From NCBI RefSeq assembly GCF_003854965.1, contig NZ_RQPI01000003.1, forward strand, positions 310,001 to 374,000: a DNA stretch of 64,000 nucleotides, written 5' to 3'. The stretch's first letter is position 1, and the number at the start of each line of letters is the position of its first letter. Below, piece after piece: positions 1 through 7,626 of this stretch. Made by a program: the position numbers and the translations under genes. Under the pieces are notes generated by a model. It was given only the letters and a program-made list of their open reading frames with translations. It did no database searches and had not been told where the DNA came from. This DNA comes from Paenibacillus rhizophilus (GTDB lineage: Bacteria; Bacillota; Bacilli; Paenibacillales; Paenibacillaceae).

Positions 1-522
1 GACGAAAAAGAAGACGAATACGCCAATCATAATCGGTCCGAACCGGTCGATGGTCTTCATGTCCGCGGAACCGTACAGATAGCTGATTTGCGGCTGGGGG
101 GAGGCCTGCGACTGTGCCTGATTTCCCTGCGCCTGAGCCTGCCCGGATATCCGCTGATCCCCGGATGCCTGCTCCAGTGCCAGCATAACCGCCCGATTGG
201 CCGCCGGATTGCTTCCTTCCAAAATGATCTTCGGAGCACCGCCGTCGATTGAGATCAGGGCGTCGATTTCTCCATTCTTCAGCGCCAGGGCGCCATCTTC
301 CTCCGAATTATACTTAACAACCTGGGCGTCATGTTTGGCCAGCGCTTCCGAAAGGACGGCCGCTTGACCCGACACGCCGATATTCGGCTTATAGGCATCG
401 CTACCAAACACCAGGCTCATCAGGCTGAGAACGAGCAGGGGAGCGGCGAACATGAGAGCCATCGTTCTTTTGTCGTGAATGAACTGCCGCAAAATACGCA
501 GCGTAAGCGCGCGGATTCTCAT
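1..522 (-). CDS. ABC-2 type exporter permease, N-terminal part (cut by window edge)
   Basis: Open frame from an ATG at 522 to the window edge, so only about 174 N-terminal residues are visible. It begins with a basic stretch and one hydrophobic membrane segment (about residues 19-40), continues with a large extracytoplasmic region containing a Gln/Ala-rich linker (about residues 128-145), and a second membrane segment starts just before the edge. This matches the ABC-2 permease layout, with a large external domain after the first helix. Its ATG overlaps the TGA of the upstream ATPase gene (ATGA), so the two are translationally coupled and form one exporter. Substrate cannot be told from sequence; a drug-like or envelope compound is an inference from the family and the TetR-type operator upstream. 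Confidence 0.85.
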   Translation of the reverse strand, partial: MRIRALTLRILRQFIHDKRTMALMFAAPLLVLSLMSLVFGSDAYKPNIGVSGQAAVLSEALAKHDAQVVKYNSEEDGALALKNGEIDALISIDGGAPKIILEGSNPAANRAVMLALEQASGDQRISGQAQAQGNQAQSQASPQPQISYLYGSADMKTIDRFGPIMIGVFVFFFV

Positions 523-1250
523 GAACGGACACCTCCGTAATATAAAAATGCTTCTTCAATGGAAGACGAGCCTGTAGACTGAAGCAGATTGGCGGGAGTG
601 TCCTCCGCAAGCAGACGGCCTTCCCGGATCATGCCGAGCCGGTCGCATTTTTCGGCTTCATCCATGACATGGGTCGTGAGCACTATGGTCGTTCCCCGTT
701 CATTCAGAGCTTTAAGCTCCTTCCAGATGGACATGCGCAGCACCGGATCGATGCCGACCGTCGGTTCATCCAGAATAAGCAGTGGCGGCTCGTGCAAAAG
801 CGCAATGGCCAGCGACAGACGGCGTTTCATCCCCCCGGAGTATTGATCGACCCTTTTGCGGAGATGCTCTTCCAGACCCACAATCTCCATGACTTCCTTG
901 ATTCGACGATTTCTCTGTTCTTTCTTCAATCCATACAGCGAAGCGAAAAATTCCAGATTCTCCTTAGCGCTCAGCTCACTGTACAGAGCGTCGGACTGGG
1001 CCATATAGCCGATTTGCGACAGCAGCGAAAGCTTGGGAACCTTCACCCCCAGTACATGCACTTCGCCCGAGTCCGCTTCATCGATTCCGGTAAGGAGCCT
1101 GACCAGCGTCGTCTTTCCGGAGCCGGAGGGTCCGAGTAGGCCGAAGGTCTCGGCTTTGCGGACCTCAAGGCTGATGTCTTCCAGGACAACTTTGCTTCCG
1201 AATGCTTTGCGAATATGATTCACCGTAATCACTGGGGCTTCCGGGTTCAT
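519..1250 (-). CDS. ABC exporter ATP-binding protein
   Basis: A 243-residue ATPase that powers the adjoining ABC-2 permease at the cytoplasmic membrane. Visible motifs: Walker A GPSGSGKTT (about residues 40-48), signature YSGGMKRRL (137-145), Walker B LLILDEP (157-163) and the switch histidine in TTHVMDEAE (H194). The start is placed at the ATG at 1250 because GGAGAG lies 6 bases upstream; earlier in-frame starts (1271, 1382) would put the operator and promoter inside the gene. The frame ends in an ATGA overlap with the permease. It resembles DrrA/YhaQ-like drug and antibiotic export ATPases. Regulation is probably by a TetR-family repressor, through the palindrome between the promoter and this start. 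Confidence 0.93.
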   Translation of the reverse strand: MNPEAPVITVNHIRKAFGSKVVLEDISLEVRKAETFGLLGPSGSGKTTLVRLLTGIDEADSGEVHVLGVKVPKLSLLSQIGYMAQSDALYSELSAKENLEFFASLYGLKKEQRNRRIKEVMEIVGLEEHLRKRVDQYSGGMKRRLSLAIALLHEPPLLILDEPTVGIDPVLRMSIWKELKALNERGTTIVLTTHVMDEAEKCDRLGMIREGRLLAEDTPANLLQSTGSSSIEEAFLYYGGVRS

Positions 1251-1276
1251 ATGAATCTCTCCGTTCTTCATTAAAA

Positions 1277-1294
1277 TGAGTGAGTACTCACTCA
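1277..1294. promoter_or_regulatory. TetR-type operator palindrome
   Basis: TGAGTGAGTACTCACTCA is a perfect 18-bp palindrome lying between the -10 box and the ATPase start, over the expected transcription start. Form and position are typical of TetR-family operators such as TGAATGA-N-TCATTCA sites. The regulator gene is not visible in the window; it could lie left of position 1 or elsewhere. Confidence 0.75.
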
Positions 1295-1296
1295 AT

Positions 1297-1325
1297 ATAT
1301 TAAACGAGAGATCGCCGATTGTAAA
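1297..1325 (-). promoter_or_regulatory. Promoter of the ABC exporter operon
   Basis: On the minus strand a -35 TTTACA (1320-1325) and a -10 TAATAT (1297-1302) are separated by exactly 17 bases, a good sigma-A promoter. Transcription would start a few bases past 1297, inside the palindrome at 1277-1294. Confidence 0.75.
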
Positions 1326-1492
1326 TCTTTTTCCTGCGTTAATCCTGAGTTGACAAAAGTGCCGGATTTCGACAGATAACACGTGAAAAATGAGGACAAC
1401 TTCATAATTACCAAATATTTCTCGGCAACAGATTTTACAACCAGGGCGGAAAATAACATTAGTAGTTACCTATATGAAAAGGGTGAATTCAT

Positions 1493-2926
1493 TTGAAAAA
1501 AAATCAGTTGTTTAGCGTACTCATGGCTTCGGCGCTTCTAGTATCTGTGGGCGAAGCAAGCGTGTACGCGGCGGCAGGAACGGTAAGCAAAACGTCCGCC
1601 GTTAAAGCATCCGTTAAGGCCGCGGTAAAAGTCAAAGAAGGAGTAAAGGCTTGGACGGTAAACGGCGCCCAAACCACTTTCAAAACGGTAGACGCCGCTG
1701 GATATAAGCTATATTCCATCAGCCAGCTGGCCGCTTCTCTCGGCGCAAGCATCGCTAATGAGTCGGGAAGTCTGGTGCTGAAGGACAAGGCGGGAGTACA
1801 TACGATTAAATTGAAGGCCGGCTCCAAGAGCTATTCGCTGGACGGCGTGAAGCGTAATTTCACGACGGCTCCTACGGTATTCGGCGGCAAGCTGTACGTT
1901 GAGCTTAGCGCAGTCGTTAACGGTCTTGGCGGGGAGCTGTTCGGCAGCCCGCTGCAAATTCTTGGCGCGGCGCGTCCGCAAGGCGAATTTGATACGATCC
2001 ATTGGGCCGCGGACGGAACCGTTCTGGCGAACCTGGAAGGAGAAACGGCGCAGATTTATAAGTTTGCGGCGAATCCGGGCAGCTATGGATTATTTTCCAG
2101 CGACGAAAAAGCCTCCGATTTCACGGTTTCGGGCGATCGTCGTTACGGCGCTTTCACTGATGAGACCGGCCTGTTGTCCGTCATCGATTTGACTTCGGGT
2201 GCGGTGAGACCGGTCGGAACGGATACTTCCACCAAGACGGATCTTACCTGGTCGGCAGACGGCAAGATCATCTATTTTATCCAAGGGGACAAGCAGGAGA
2301 AGATCTCGCAAATTTCGGTGGATACCGGCGCCGTAACGGAGCTGCTGGCCGATAAGGTGGAGAACAAATCCGAACTGCATATTTCCGCGGACGGCAAGAG
2401 AGCGGTCTACATCGTCAACATTACCGGAACCGCCAAAAATGACGCCGACAGCACGGAAGATTCCCTGACGGTCGACTTCAGCAAGGCGGGAGAGCAGCTG
2501 TATCAGCTCGACCTGGCTACAAAGGATGCCAAACCGGCCGCTTTGACCACCTCGGACGACAACAAGCTGTACCCGGAAATTTTGGCAGACGGGACTGTAG
2601 TCTACTTAAGCGCTGACCCGGAAGGCAAAACGGCCAATACACTGAAGACGGTTAAGCCGGACGGCACAGCCGCCAATATTGCGCTGGATATCGAGGTAAC
2701 TTGGGCGCAAGCCGCAGGCGGCGGAATTATCGCATCCGGAACGGCTGCTGACGGCACTTCCCGCATTTATTCCGTTCCGGTCTCCGGATCGGCACAAGAA
2801 CTGTTCCGTACCAAAGCTGACATTTCCGAAGTCGCGGTTTCCGCTGACGGAAGCAAGTTGGCTGTAATCACGGGAGGCAAGCTGGTAACAATCGAGAACG
2901 GCAAGTCTGTGCAACTGACGAGATAA
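1493..2926 (+). CDS. Secreted stalk-domain / beta-propeller protein
   Basis: A 477-residue secreted protein. The TTG start at 1493 is chosen for the AAAAGGGTG site 7 bases upstream. A signal peptide (basic Lys start, hydrophobic core, AxA cleavage near residue 27) is followed by a region like the copper-amine-oxidase N-terminal 'stalk' domain (about residues 50-155: short beta hairpins with 'YKLYSISQLAASLGA' and 'KLYVELSAVVNGLGG'). The remainder, about 160-477, carries repeated 'SADGK' turns and 'IDLTSGA' strands, as in TolB/WD40-like beta-propellers. No catalytic residues are apparent. Stalk domains are common in Paenibacillus surface proteins and probably mediate wall or protein contacts. 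It precedes pstS by 59 bases, but a functional link to phosphate uptake is not demonstrated. Confidence 0.8.
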   Translation: MKKNQLFSVLMASALLVSVGEASVYAAAGTVSKTSAVKASVKAAVKVKEGVKAWTVNGAQTTFKTVDAAGYKLYSISQLAASLGASIANESGSLVLKDKAGVHTIKLKAGSKSYSLDGVKRNFTTAPTVFGGKLYVELSAVVNGLGGELFGSPLQILGAARPQGEFDTIHWAADGTVLANLEGETAQIYKFAANPGSYGLFSSDEKASDFTVSGDRRYGAFTDETGLLSVIDLTSGAVRPVGTDTSTKTDLTWSADGKIIYFIQGDKQEKISQISVDTGAVTELLADKVENKSELHISADGKRAVYIVNITGTAKNDADSTEDSLTVDFSKAGEQLYQLDLATKDAKPAALTTSDDNKLYPEILADGTVVYLSADPEGKTANTLKTVKPDGTAANIALDIEVTWAQAAGGGIIASGTAADGTSRIYSVPVSGSAQELFRTKADISEVAVSADGSKLAVITGGKLVTIENGKSVQLTR

Positions 2927-2985
2927 GACGCTTTTTACAGAACGAACACATACTATATCGGTTTAAACCGAGAGGAGAATAAATC

Positions 2986-3843
2986 ATGAAATTGTTTAAA
3001 AAAATCACGTTTACAGCTTTGGCTGCCGTGTTTGCCGTTACGGCATCTTTTGCGGGAGCGGCATCTGCAGCGGGATCGCTGTCGGGCAAAATTACGGTTA
3101 ACGGTTCGACGGCTCTGCTGCCGCTGACACTGCAGGCCGCCAAGGAATTCCAAAGAATGAATCCGAAGGTTAGAATCGCCGCTTCCGGCAAAGGCTCCGT
3201 TACCGGACCGCAAGCCGTTAAGAAAGGCATCGCCGATATCGGCGCGTGCGACTGGGATGCCAGTATCGACGTTCCCGGCTTCAAAGCATTCAGCGGACAA
3301 GTAGCGAACAAGGTTGCGGTTATTCCTTTTGCGACTATCGTGAACAAGAATGTTGGCGTAGACAACCTGACCACCGATCAGCTCAAGGGCATTTTCTCCG
3401 GCAAAATTACGAACTGGAAGCAAGTCGGCGGCGCTGACGCGGATATCGTCGTCATTACCCGCGCTTTCGGCTCCGGCACACGCGTTAACTACCAGGCCAA
3501 GGCTCTGGCAGGCGGCGATATTGTCAAGAAAGAGAAGAATTATAAAGAAGTTGGCTCCAGCGGCGATATGAAAACAGCTGTGGGAACGACTCCAAACGCT
3601 ATCGGTTATATTGATTTGGTCTACGTTAGCGGCGATGTGAAGGCTGTGAAGTTCAACGGAGTAGCGGCTACTTCCGACAACGTCATTAACGGTTCCTACA
3701 AAATTTGGGCTTATGGCTACTACATGACCAAGGGACAGCCGACCGGAGCTGTTAAAGCTTTCATTGACTATGTACAAAGCAAGAAGTTCCAACAGGGTTC
3801 GCTGAAAAAACTTAAGTTCATTCCGATCTCGGCAATGAAGTAA
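2986..3843 (+). CDS. pstS: Phosphate ABC transporter substrate-binding protein PstS
   Basis: A 285-residue binding protein that captures phosphate outside the membrane for PstC/PstA. The GAGAGGAG site precedes the ATG. A signal peptide ends at about residue 28 (ASA-AG) and, unusually for a Gram-positive PstS, has no lipobox cysteine, so it looks like a signal-peptidase-I product rather than a lipoprotein. Phosphate-binding loops are recognisable: GSTALLPL near residue 44, the SGKGSVTG turn near 67 and RAFGSGTR near 160. The C-terminal lobe contains the 'IGYIDL' segment. A terminator-like hairpin follows, so pstS transcripts probably outnumber pstCA, as is usual for binding proteins. Confidence 0.92.
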   Translation: MKLFKKITFTALAAVFAVTASFAGAASAAGSLSGKITVNGSTALLPLTLQAAKEFQRMNPKVRIAASGKGSVTGPQAVKKGIADIGACDWDASIDVPGFKAFSGQVANKVAVIPFATIVNKNVGVDNLTTDQLKGIFSGKITNWKQVGGADADIVVITRAFGSGTRVNYQAKALAGGDIVKKEKNYKEVGSSGDMKTAVGTTPNAIGYIDLVYVSGDVKAVKFNGVAATSDNVINGSYKIWAYGYYMTKGQPTGAVKAFIDYVQSKKFQQGSLKKLKFIPISAMK

Positions 3844-3879
3844 TTTAGCACAATATTTCGGAAGAGCGTCATTATACGG

Positions 3880-3911
3880 CCAGCCTCCGGCACATGCGGG
3901 GCTGGTTTTTT
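3880..3911 (+). terminator. Hairpin with T-run between pstS and pstC
   Basis: CCAGCC (3880-3885) pairs with GGCTGG (3900-3905) with inner CCG/CGG pairs, followed by six T. It acts either as the pstS terminator or as a partial (read-through) terminator lowering pstCA expression. The pstC ribosome site starts right behind it. Confidence 0.75.
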
Positions 3912-3925
3912 ATAGGAGGAAAAGC

Positions 3926-4867
3926 ATGGCACAACAGTCCTATGAACCGAACCCTGTGGTACAAAGCATCCGCACCAAGGCGGTTTCTGGCAGACGCCAT
4001 CTCCGGCATTTGCTTGCAAACACCGTTGCCCGCTATTATTTTTTGTTCAGCATTTTGGCGCTCTGCTTCGTTCTGGCGCTGGTCATTCTCTTTATCGGCA
4101 AAACGGCGCTGCTGCTGTTCGGGCAGGTCACGCCGGCCCAATTCTTCCTCTCGTTTGACTGGACGCCGGAGGAAGACCGGTTCGGGGCGGCGGCCTTTAT
4201 TTTGAACACCTTGTCGCTTACCGCGCTCACGCTGCTGATTTCGGTTCCCGTCTCGGTAGGCATGGCGGTGCTGACCGCCGAAATCGCGCCGGCCTGGCTC
4301 AAGCGCCTGATCCGTCCGATTCTTGACCTTCTGGTCGGCATTCCTTCTATTGTATACGGTTATCTTGGCTTGACTGTCCTTTTGCCGCTGCTTCGGCGCG
4401 CCAGCGGGGAAGGCCTCGGAGACGGCTTGCTTGCCGCGGCGCTCGTTCTGGCGCTGATGGTGCTGCCAACCATCGCCCGGATCAGCGACGATGCGATCAC
4501 CGCCGTGCCGCGCAAATACCGTGATGCCGCCTATGCACTCGGCTCCACCCGGCTGCAGGTTATTATGCGCGTCGTGCTGCCTGCGGCCGGCAGAGGCATC
4601 CTTACGGCGGTCATTCTCGGAATGACGCGCGCGATCGGCGAGACGATGGCCGTCGTAATGGTGATCGGCAACACGCCGCAGCTGGCTAAGACACTGTTTA
4701 CCCCGGCGTCGGTGCTGACGAGCAACATCGTGATGCAGATTTCCAACGTGGAATTCGACTCCACCTGGAACTATGCCCTGCATATGATGGCTTTTCTGCT
4801 GCTGCTGATTTCATTTTTACTGATACTGATTGTCCGGTTTTTGGGACGCAAAAGGAGGGAAGGATAG
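3926..4867 (+). CDS. pstC: Phosphate ABC transporter permease PstC
   Basis: A 313-residue integral membrane protein that, with PstA, forms the phosphate channel. AGGAGGAAAAGC precedes the ATG. Six hydrophobic segments are visible, the first at about residues 34-62. The binding-protein-dependent permease motif lies near residues 190-230 (DDAITAVPRKYRDAAYALGSTR, then 'GRGILTAVILG'), the EAA-like loop that contacts the ATPase. A long Pst-type periplasmic segment follows the first helix. It is immediately followed by pstA with no gap, so the two are co-translated. The ATPase PstB, normally next in the operon, is not found downstream. Confidence 0.95.
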   Translation: MAQQSYEPNPVVQSIRTKAVSGRRHLRHLLANTVARYYFLFSILALCFVLALVILFIGKTALLLFGQVTPAQFFLSFDWTPEEDRFGAAAFILNTLSLTALTLLISVPVSVGMAVLTAEIAPAWLKRLIRPILDLLVGIPSIVYGYLGLTVLLPLLRRASGEGLGDGLLAAALVLALMVLPTIARISDDAITAVPRKYRDAAYALGSTRLQVIMRVVLPAAGRGILTAVILGMTRAIGETMAVVMVIGNTPQLAKTLFTPASVLTSNIVMQISNVEFDSTWNYALHMMAFLLLLISFLLILIVRFLGRKRREG

Positions 4868-5749
4868 ATGGACGGATTCTCCCGTTCGCGGCAAACCGCC
4901 CGGTCTATCCGGCGAGATAAGCTTGCGACCTACGGCTTCTACGGCCTCGGGGCTCTGGTTATGCTGCTGATTTTTTGGCTGCTGTTCACTATCTTGAGCA
5001 AAGGGCTGCCTGGGTTTGATTTCTCCTTCCTCATTCGCCAGCCCGAGGAGATCGATACCGGCGGCGGCATCGGCCCCGTGCTGTTCAATTCATTTTATAT
5101 TCTGTTGATCTCGCTGGTCATTTCGATTCCCATCGGACTGGGGGCGGGGATCTACATGGCGGAATATGCGCCGGACAACGCCTTTACCGGAGCGCTGCGG
5201 ATCTGCGTGGAATCCTTGTCCTCTGTGCCTTCCATTGTATTTGGGCTCCTGGGTCTGGCGATATTTACGGAGTACTTCGGATTGGGTCTGACCATTCTGG
5301 GGGGCGGCGTCAGTCTGGCGCTGCTGAACCTGCCAATGCTGGCTCGGGTTACGGAGGAAGCGGTGCGGGCGGTTCCAGACGAGCTGCGCGAGGCGGGCTA
5401 CGCGCTGGGTCTGACCAAATTTTATTGCATCCGTAAAATCGTTCTGCCGGTCGCGCTGCCGTCCATTATTACGGGCATCTGCCTGGTTGCCGGCCGGGCA
5501 TTTGGTGAATCTGCGGTAATTATCCTGACGGCGGGCCTCAGCACTTCGGGGGAAATGTGGGACTTCAATCTGTTCTCTCCGGGGGAGACGCTGGCCGTGC
5601 ATTTATGGTATGTGCAATCGGAAGCGATTGTCGAGGACGCCCGGCAGATCGCCGATAAATCCGCCGCCGTGCTCGTGATCGTCGTGCTGCTGATCAATCT
5701 GGCGTTCCGCGCGCCGCTGTGGTGGGCCAAGCGCGGGACTGGGCGGTAA
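4868..5749 (+). CDS. pstA: Phosphate ABC transporter permease PstA
   Basis: The 293-residue partner of PstC. The ATG at 4868 directly follows the pstC stop, with GGAGGGAAGG as ribosome site. It has an N-terminal membrane helix (about 22-45), an external loop with the 'GGGIGPVLFNSFYI' entry to the transport domain, and the EAA loop 'YALGLTKFYCIRKIVLP' near residues 176-193, then 'AFGESAVIILTAG', all typical of PstA. After it comes a 630-base stretch with repeats and a tRNA and no pstB or phoU. The transporter must borrow an ATPase encoded elsewhere, or the operon has been split. Confidence 0.95.
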   Translation: MDGFSRSRQTARSIRRDKLATYGFYGLGALVMLLIFWLLFTILSKGLPGFDFSFLIRQPEEIDTGGGIGPVLFNSFYILLISLVISIPIGLGAGIYMAEYAPDNAFTGALRICVESLSSVPSIVFGLLGLAIFTEYFGLGLTILGGGVSLALLNLPMLARVTEEAVRAVPDELREAGYALGLTKFYCIRKIVLPVALPSIITGICLVAGRAFGESAVIILTAGLSTSGEMWDFNLFSPGETLAVHLWYVQSEAIVEDARQIADKSAAVLVIVVLLINLAFRAPLWWAKRGTGR

Positions 5750-5907
5750 TACCTGCATTCGATTATCTCTGGATGAAATAGGGCTGTCCCTCATGCCGCA
5801 AGGCTGAAACCGCTGAAATGCACGATTGTACTTGATCTATCTGGACATACGTTCAGAATTGCCTCTCCACCAGAAAGATCCGTGAAAGATCGCTTAATAT
5901 CGGGGCC

Positions 5908-6104
5908 GCAGGACGAGTGAAACGGAATTTCTCCATCATATTTTTTAAAAAGGGCTCTTTGAGAAACCTGGGAGGGAATTTCTCCCCTTTAATCAGGCAT
6001 TTTTGCATAAAATAAAGAAAAAGCGGCCCATAAGGTGGAGCTTTTCCCGTTCATGGGACTGGCCCGCCCTTTTTTACAAAATGAAAGGGAGGTTTTCCCG
6101 TTCG
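5908..6104. repeat. Dispersed intergenic repeat, copy A (~197 bp)
   Basis: This segment resembles 51364-51561 over its whole length and in the same orientation. Both begin GCAG...TGAAACGGAATT, carry GGGAATTTCTCC-type motifs in the middle and end with AGGGAGGTTTTCCCGTTCG. Neither copy has a credible open frame. Family, function and genomic copy number are unknown from this window. Confidence 0.75.
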
Positions 6105-6179
6105 TTCACATAGCTGTTAAGCTCTAGCGCTTCTCCTTCGTCCAGATTATAGGCTCACGGGACAACCGCTACTGTGGTA

Positions 6180-6252
6180 GTTCCGGCGAACCTTTGGGGC
6201 TTCTCATCCCCGGACACAAAAAACGCCTTCCCGAAAGGGAAGGCATTTGACG
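6180..6252. repeat. Duplicated tRNA-terminator segment, copy 1
   Basis: Nearly identical to 6311-6383 (CGGCGAACCTTTGGGGC... to ...GGCATTTGACGTC). It carries a hairpin GCCTTCCC/GGGAAGGC that, read on the minus strand, is followed by a T-run, so it duplicates the tRNA-Arg terminator. The copies are separated by about 60 unrelated bases in which no second tRNA can be folded. Confidence 0.75.
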
Positions 6253-6310
6253 TCTCGGTCGGGGTACAGCCCTACGGTCTGACTGCGAAGCGGATGCTTA
6301 CGATGCGTCG

Positions 6311-6383
6311 CTCCGGCGAACCTTTGGGGCTTCTCATCCCCGGACACAAAAATGCCTTCCCGAAAGGGAAGGCATTTGACGTC
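6311..6383. repeat. Duplicated tRNA-terminator segment, copy 2
   Basis: Second copy of the segment at 6180-6252. This one abuts the 3' end of tRNA-Arg and includes its working terminator. Confidence 0.75.
6346..6376 (-). terminator. Terminator of tRNA-Arg
   Basis: On the minus strand, just downstream of the tRNA, AAATGCCTTCCC pairs with GGGAAGGCATTT around a TTTC loop, followed by a T-run: a strong intrinsic terminator. Confidence 0.85.
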
Positions 6384-6453
6384 CCAGGAGGGATTCGAAC
6401 CCCCGACCGTGCGCTTAGAAGGCGCATGCTCTATCCAACTGAGCTACTGGGAC
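6380..6453 (-). tRNA. tRNA-Arg (anticodon TCT)
   Basis: The minus strand folds as a complete cloverleaf: acceptor GTCCCAG/CTGGGAC, D-arm AGCTCAGTTGGATAGAGC, anticodon stem TGCGC/GCGCA around loop CTTCTAA (anticodon TCT, reading AGA/AGG), T-arm with GGTTCGAATCC, discriminator G. The CCA end is not encoded and must be added after transcription. Confidence 0.96.
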
Positions 6454-6516
6454 ATATAATACTGAAAAGCAAGCAAAAATTATAGTATCATAAAAACGGT
6501 GAATGTTCAACCTGTT

Positions 6517-6547
6517 TTTACAAAGCAATCACAGGGTATGCTATAAT
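6517..6547 (+). promoter_or_regulatory. Promoter upstream of the ysoA-like gene
   Basis: TTTACA (6517-6522) and an extended -10, TGCTATAAT (TATAAT at 6542-6547), with a 19-base spacer; the long spacer is compensated by the TGn extension. It faces the TPR-like gene. Confidence 0.6.
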
Positions 6548-6590
6548 CATCAACTGAGACGTTTTGGAGAATCAGGAAGGAGGTGCCCTC

Positions 6591-7508
6591 ATTCGAAATT
6601 CCAATTCCCCCGCCAAAGAAAATATCGTGCTTTTTCCAAAGACGTTGGACTACTATCAGATTCAACTGACGGTCATGCTGGAAAGCGAGCGTTACGGAGA
6701 AGCCATCGGGCTGCTGAGATTTTTGCTGCAGTGCCAGGGGCAGGAAGAGCGGCACTACGAGGAATGGCAATCGCTGCTGGATTGGCTGGAGGCGGCGTTT
6801 CCTTACGCATCGGAGGGCGAATATGTCGGCGAATCGCCGGCTCACGAAGAAGATATGGGCGCACAAGAGATGGCCCGGCAGATGGCAAAAGCCAAGCTTC
6901 AAGAGGATGCGGACTACGCGAACAAGCTTCTGCGCCGGGTCATGGACGAGCCTTTGTCGGAAGCGACGCTGCTCGCTCTGGAGCAGCTGTCTTTTTTTGA
7001 AGGAGAAGAGGTGGATTATGCCCTGACCGACTGGGTTCAGAAAGCTGGGATTCATCCCATTCTGCAATTCCGGACACTGCAGACGCTTCGCCGTCGGGGC
7101 GTCCAAGGGGCCGTTGAGCTGAAGAGAGGGTCGGAGAACGTCGTGGTGGAAATCGAACAAGTTCCTTTGCAGAACGATGATTTTCCTCCGCAGGTTGCTC
7201 AGGTGCTGGAACGGGTCGCGGAGCAGACGGAGACGCATGAGCCTACTTTGTATTATTTTGCGCAGGAGCTGTGGGGGCAGTTTATGATGTCGATCTACGG
7301 CTCGGAGGCCTATTATTCGATACTGACCGGCGAAGACGGAGTGCTGGATTTATGGGCGGGAGCGCTGCATCAGACGGTTTCCGAAACGCTGAACGGAACA
7401 AGAAATGAGGAAGAGACCCGAACGATGTACGGCATCACCGAAAGCATGCGATTTCCATTTGAACAGGCTTACCGGATGCTTAACAGTTTTGCGGGAAGGC
7501 CTTTGTAA
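6591..7508 (+). CDS. ysoA: YsoA-like TPR-type protein
   Basis: About 305 residues, acidic, mostly helical, with leucine/alanine-spaced helix pairs (for example residues 15-90) like degenerate tetratricopeptide repeats. The gene sits directly before tig, exactly where Bacillus subtilis has ysoA, which is the basis of the name; the sequence gives no catalytic motif. Start choice: the only strong ribosome site, GGAAGGAGGTG (6575-6585), lies 7 bases before an in-frame ATT at 6591, while the upstream in-frame TTG (6564) has no site before it. An ATT start therefore seems likely; it is a rare codon otherwise known from infC and often a sign of translational control. Function is unknown, possibly a protein-protein scaffold. 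Confidence 0.75.
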   Translation: MRNSNSPAKENIVLFPKTLDYYQIQLTVMLESERYGEAIGLLRFLLQCQGQEERHYEEWQSLLDWLEAAFPYASEGEYVGESPAHEEDMGAQEMARQMAKAKLQEDADYANKLLRRVMDEPLSEATLLALEQLSFFEGEEVDYALTDWVQKAGIHPILQFRTLQTLRRRGVQGAVELKRGSENVVVEIEQVPLQNDDFPPQVAQVLERVAEQTETHEPTLYYFAQELWGQFMMSIYGSEAYYSILTGEDGVLDLWAGALHQTVSETLNGTRNEEETRTMYGITESMRFPFEQAYRMLNSFAGRPL

Positions 7509-7542
7509 CCCCGTAGCTCGAGGCGAAAACGCATAACGCTAC

Positions 7543-7571
7543 TTGAAAAGTATAATAATCTTTTATATAAT
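7543..7571 (+). promoter_or_regulatory. Promoter of tig
   Basis: TTGAAA (7543-7548), a 17-base spacer and TATAAT (7566-7571): a near-consensus sigma-A promoter 56 bases before the trigger-factor start, followed by GGAGGGG as ribosome site. Confidence 0.8.
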
Positions 7572-7626
7572 ATAATGGTTATTCTGTGCGTGATATGCGA
7601 ACCAATTTTGGAGGGGAAAGTATAAC

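Larger units (their letters stand above)
5750..6379. other. Intergenic region with repeats, no protein gene
   Basis: A 630-base stretch between pstA and the tRNA. It holds one copy of a dispersed repeat element (5908-6104) and two copies of a ~73-bp segment (about 6180-6252 and 6311-6383) that includes a terminator hairpin. An open frame at 6174-6485 runs through these repeats and antisense to the tRNA and has no family resemblance or ribosome site, so it is not called. Confidence 0.7.

Noticed and set aside
2953..3792. 279-codon minus-strand frame across pstS
   Set aside because: Antisense to pstS; composition unlike a protein and no start signals.
6252..6311. Second, degenerate tRNA between the terminator copies
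   Set aside because: No T-arm or acceptor stem can be matched; only the terminator part is duplicated.
6174..6485. 103-codon plus-strand frame before the ysoA-like gene
   Set aside because: It reads through the duplicated terminator segment and antisense to tRNA-Arg; the product is a repeat artefact.
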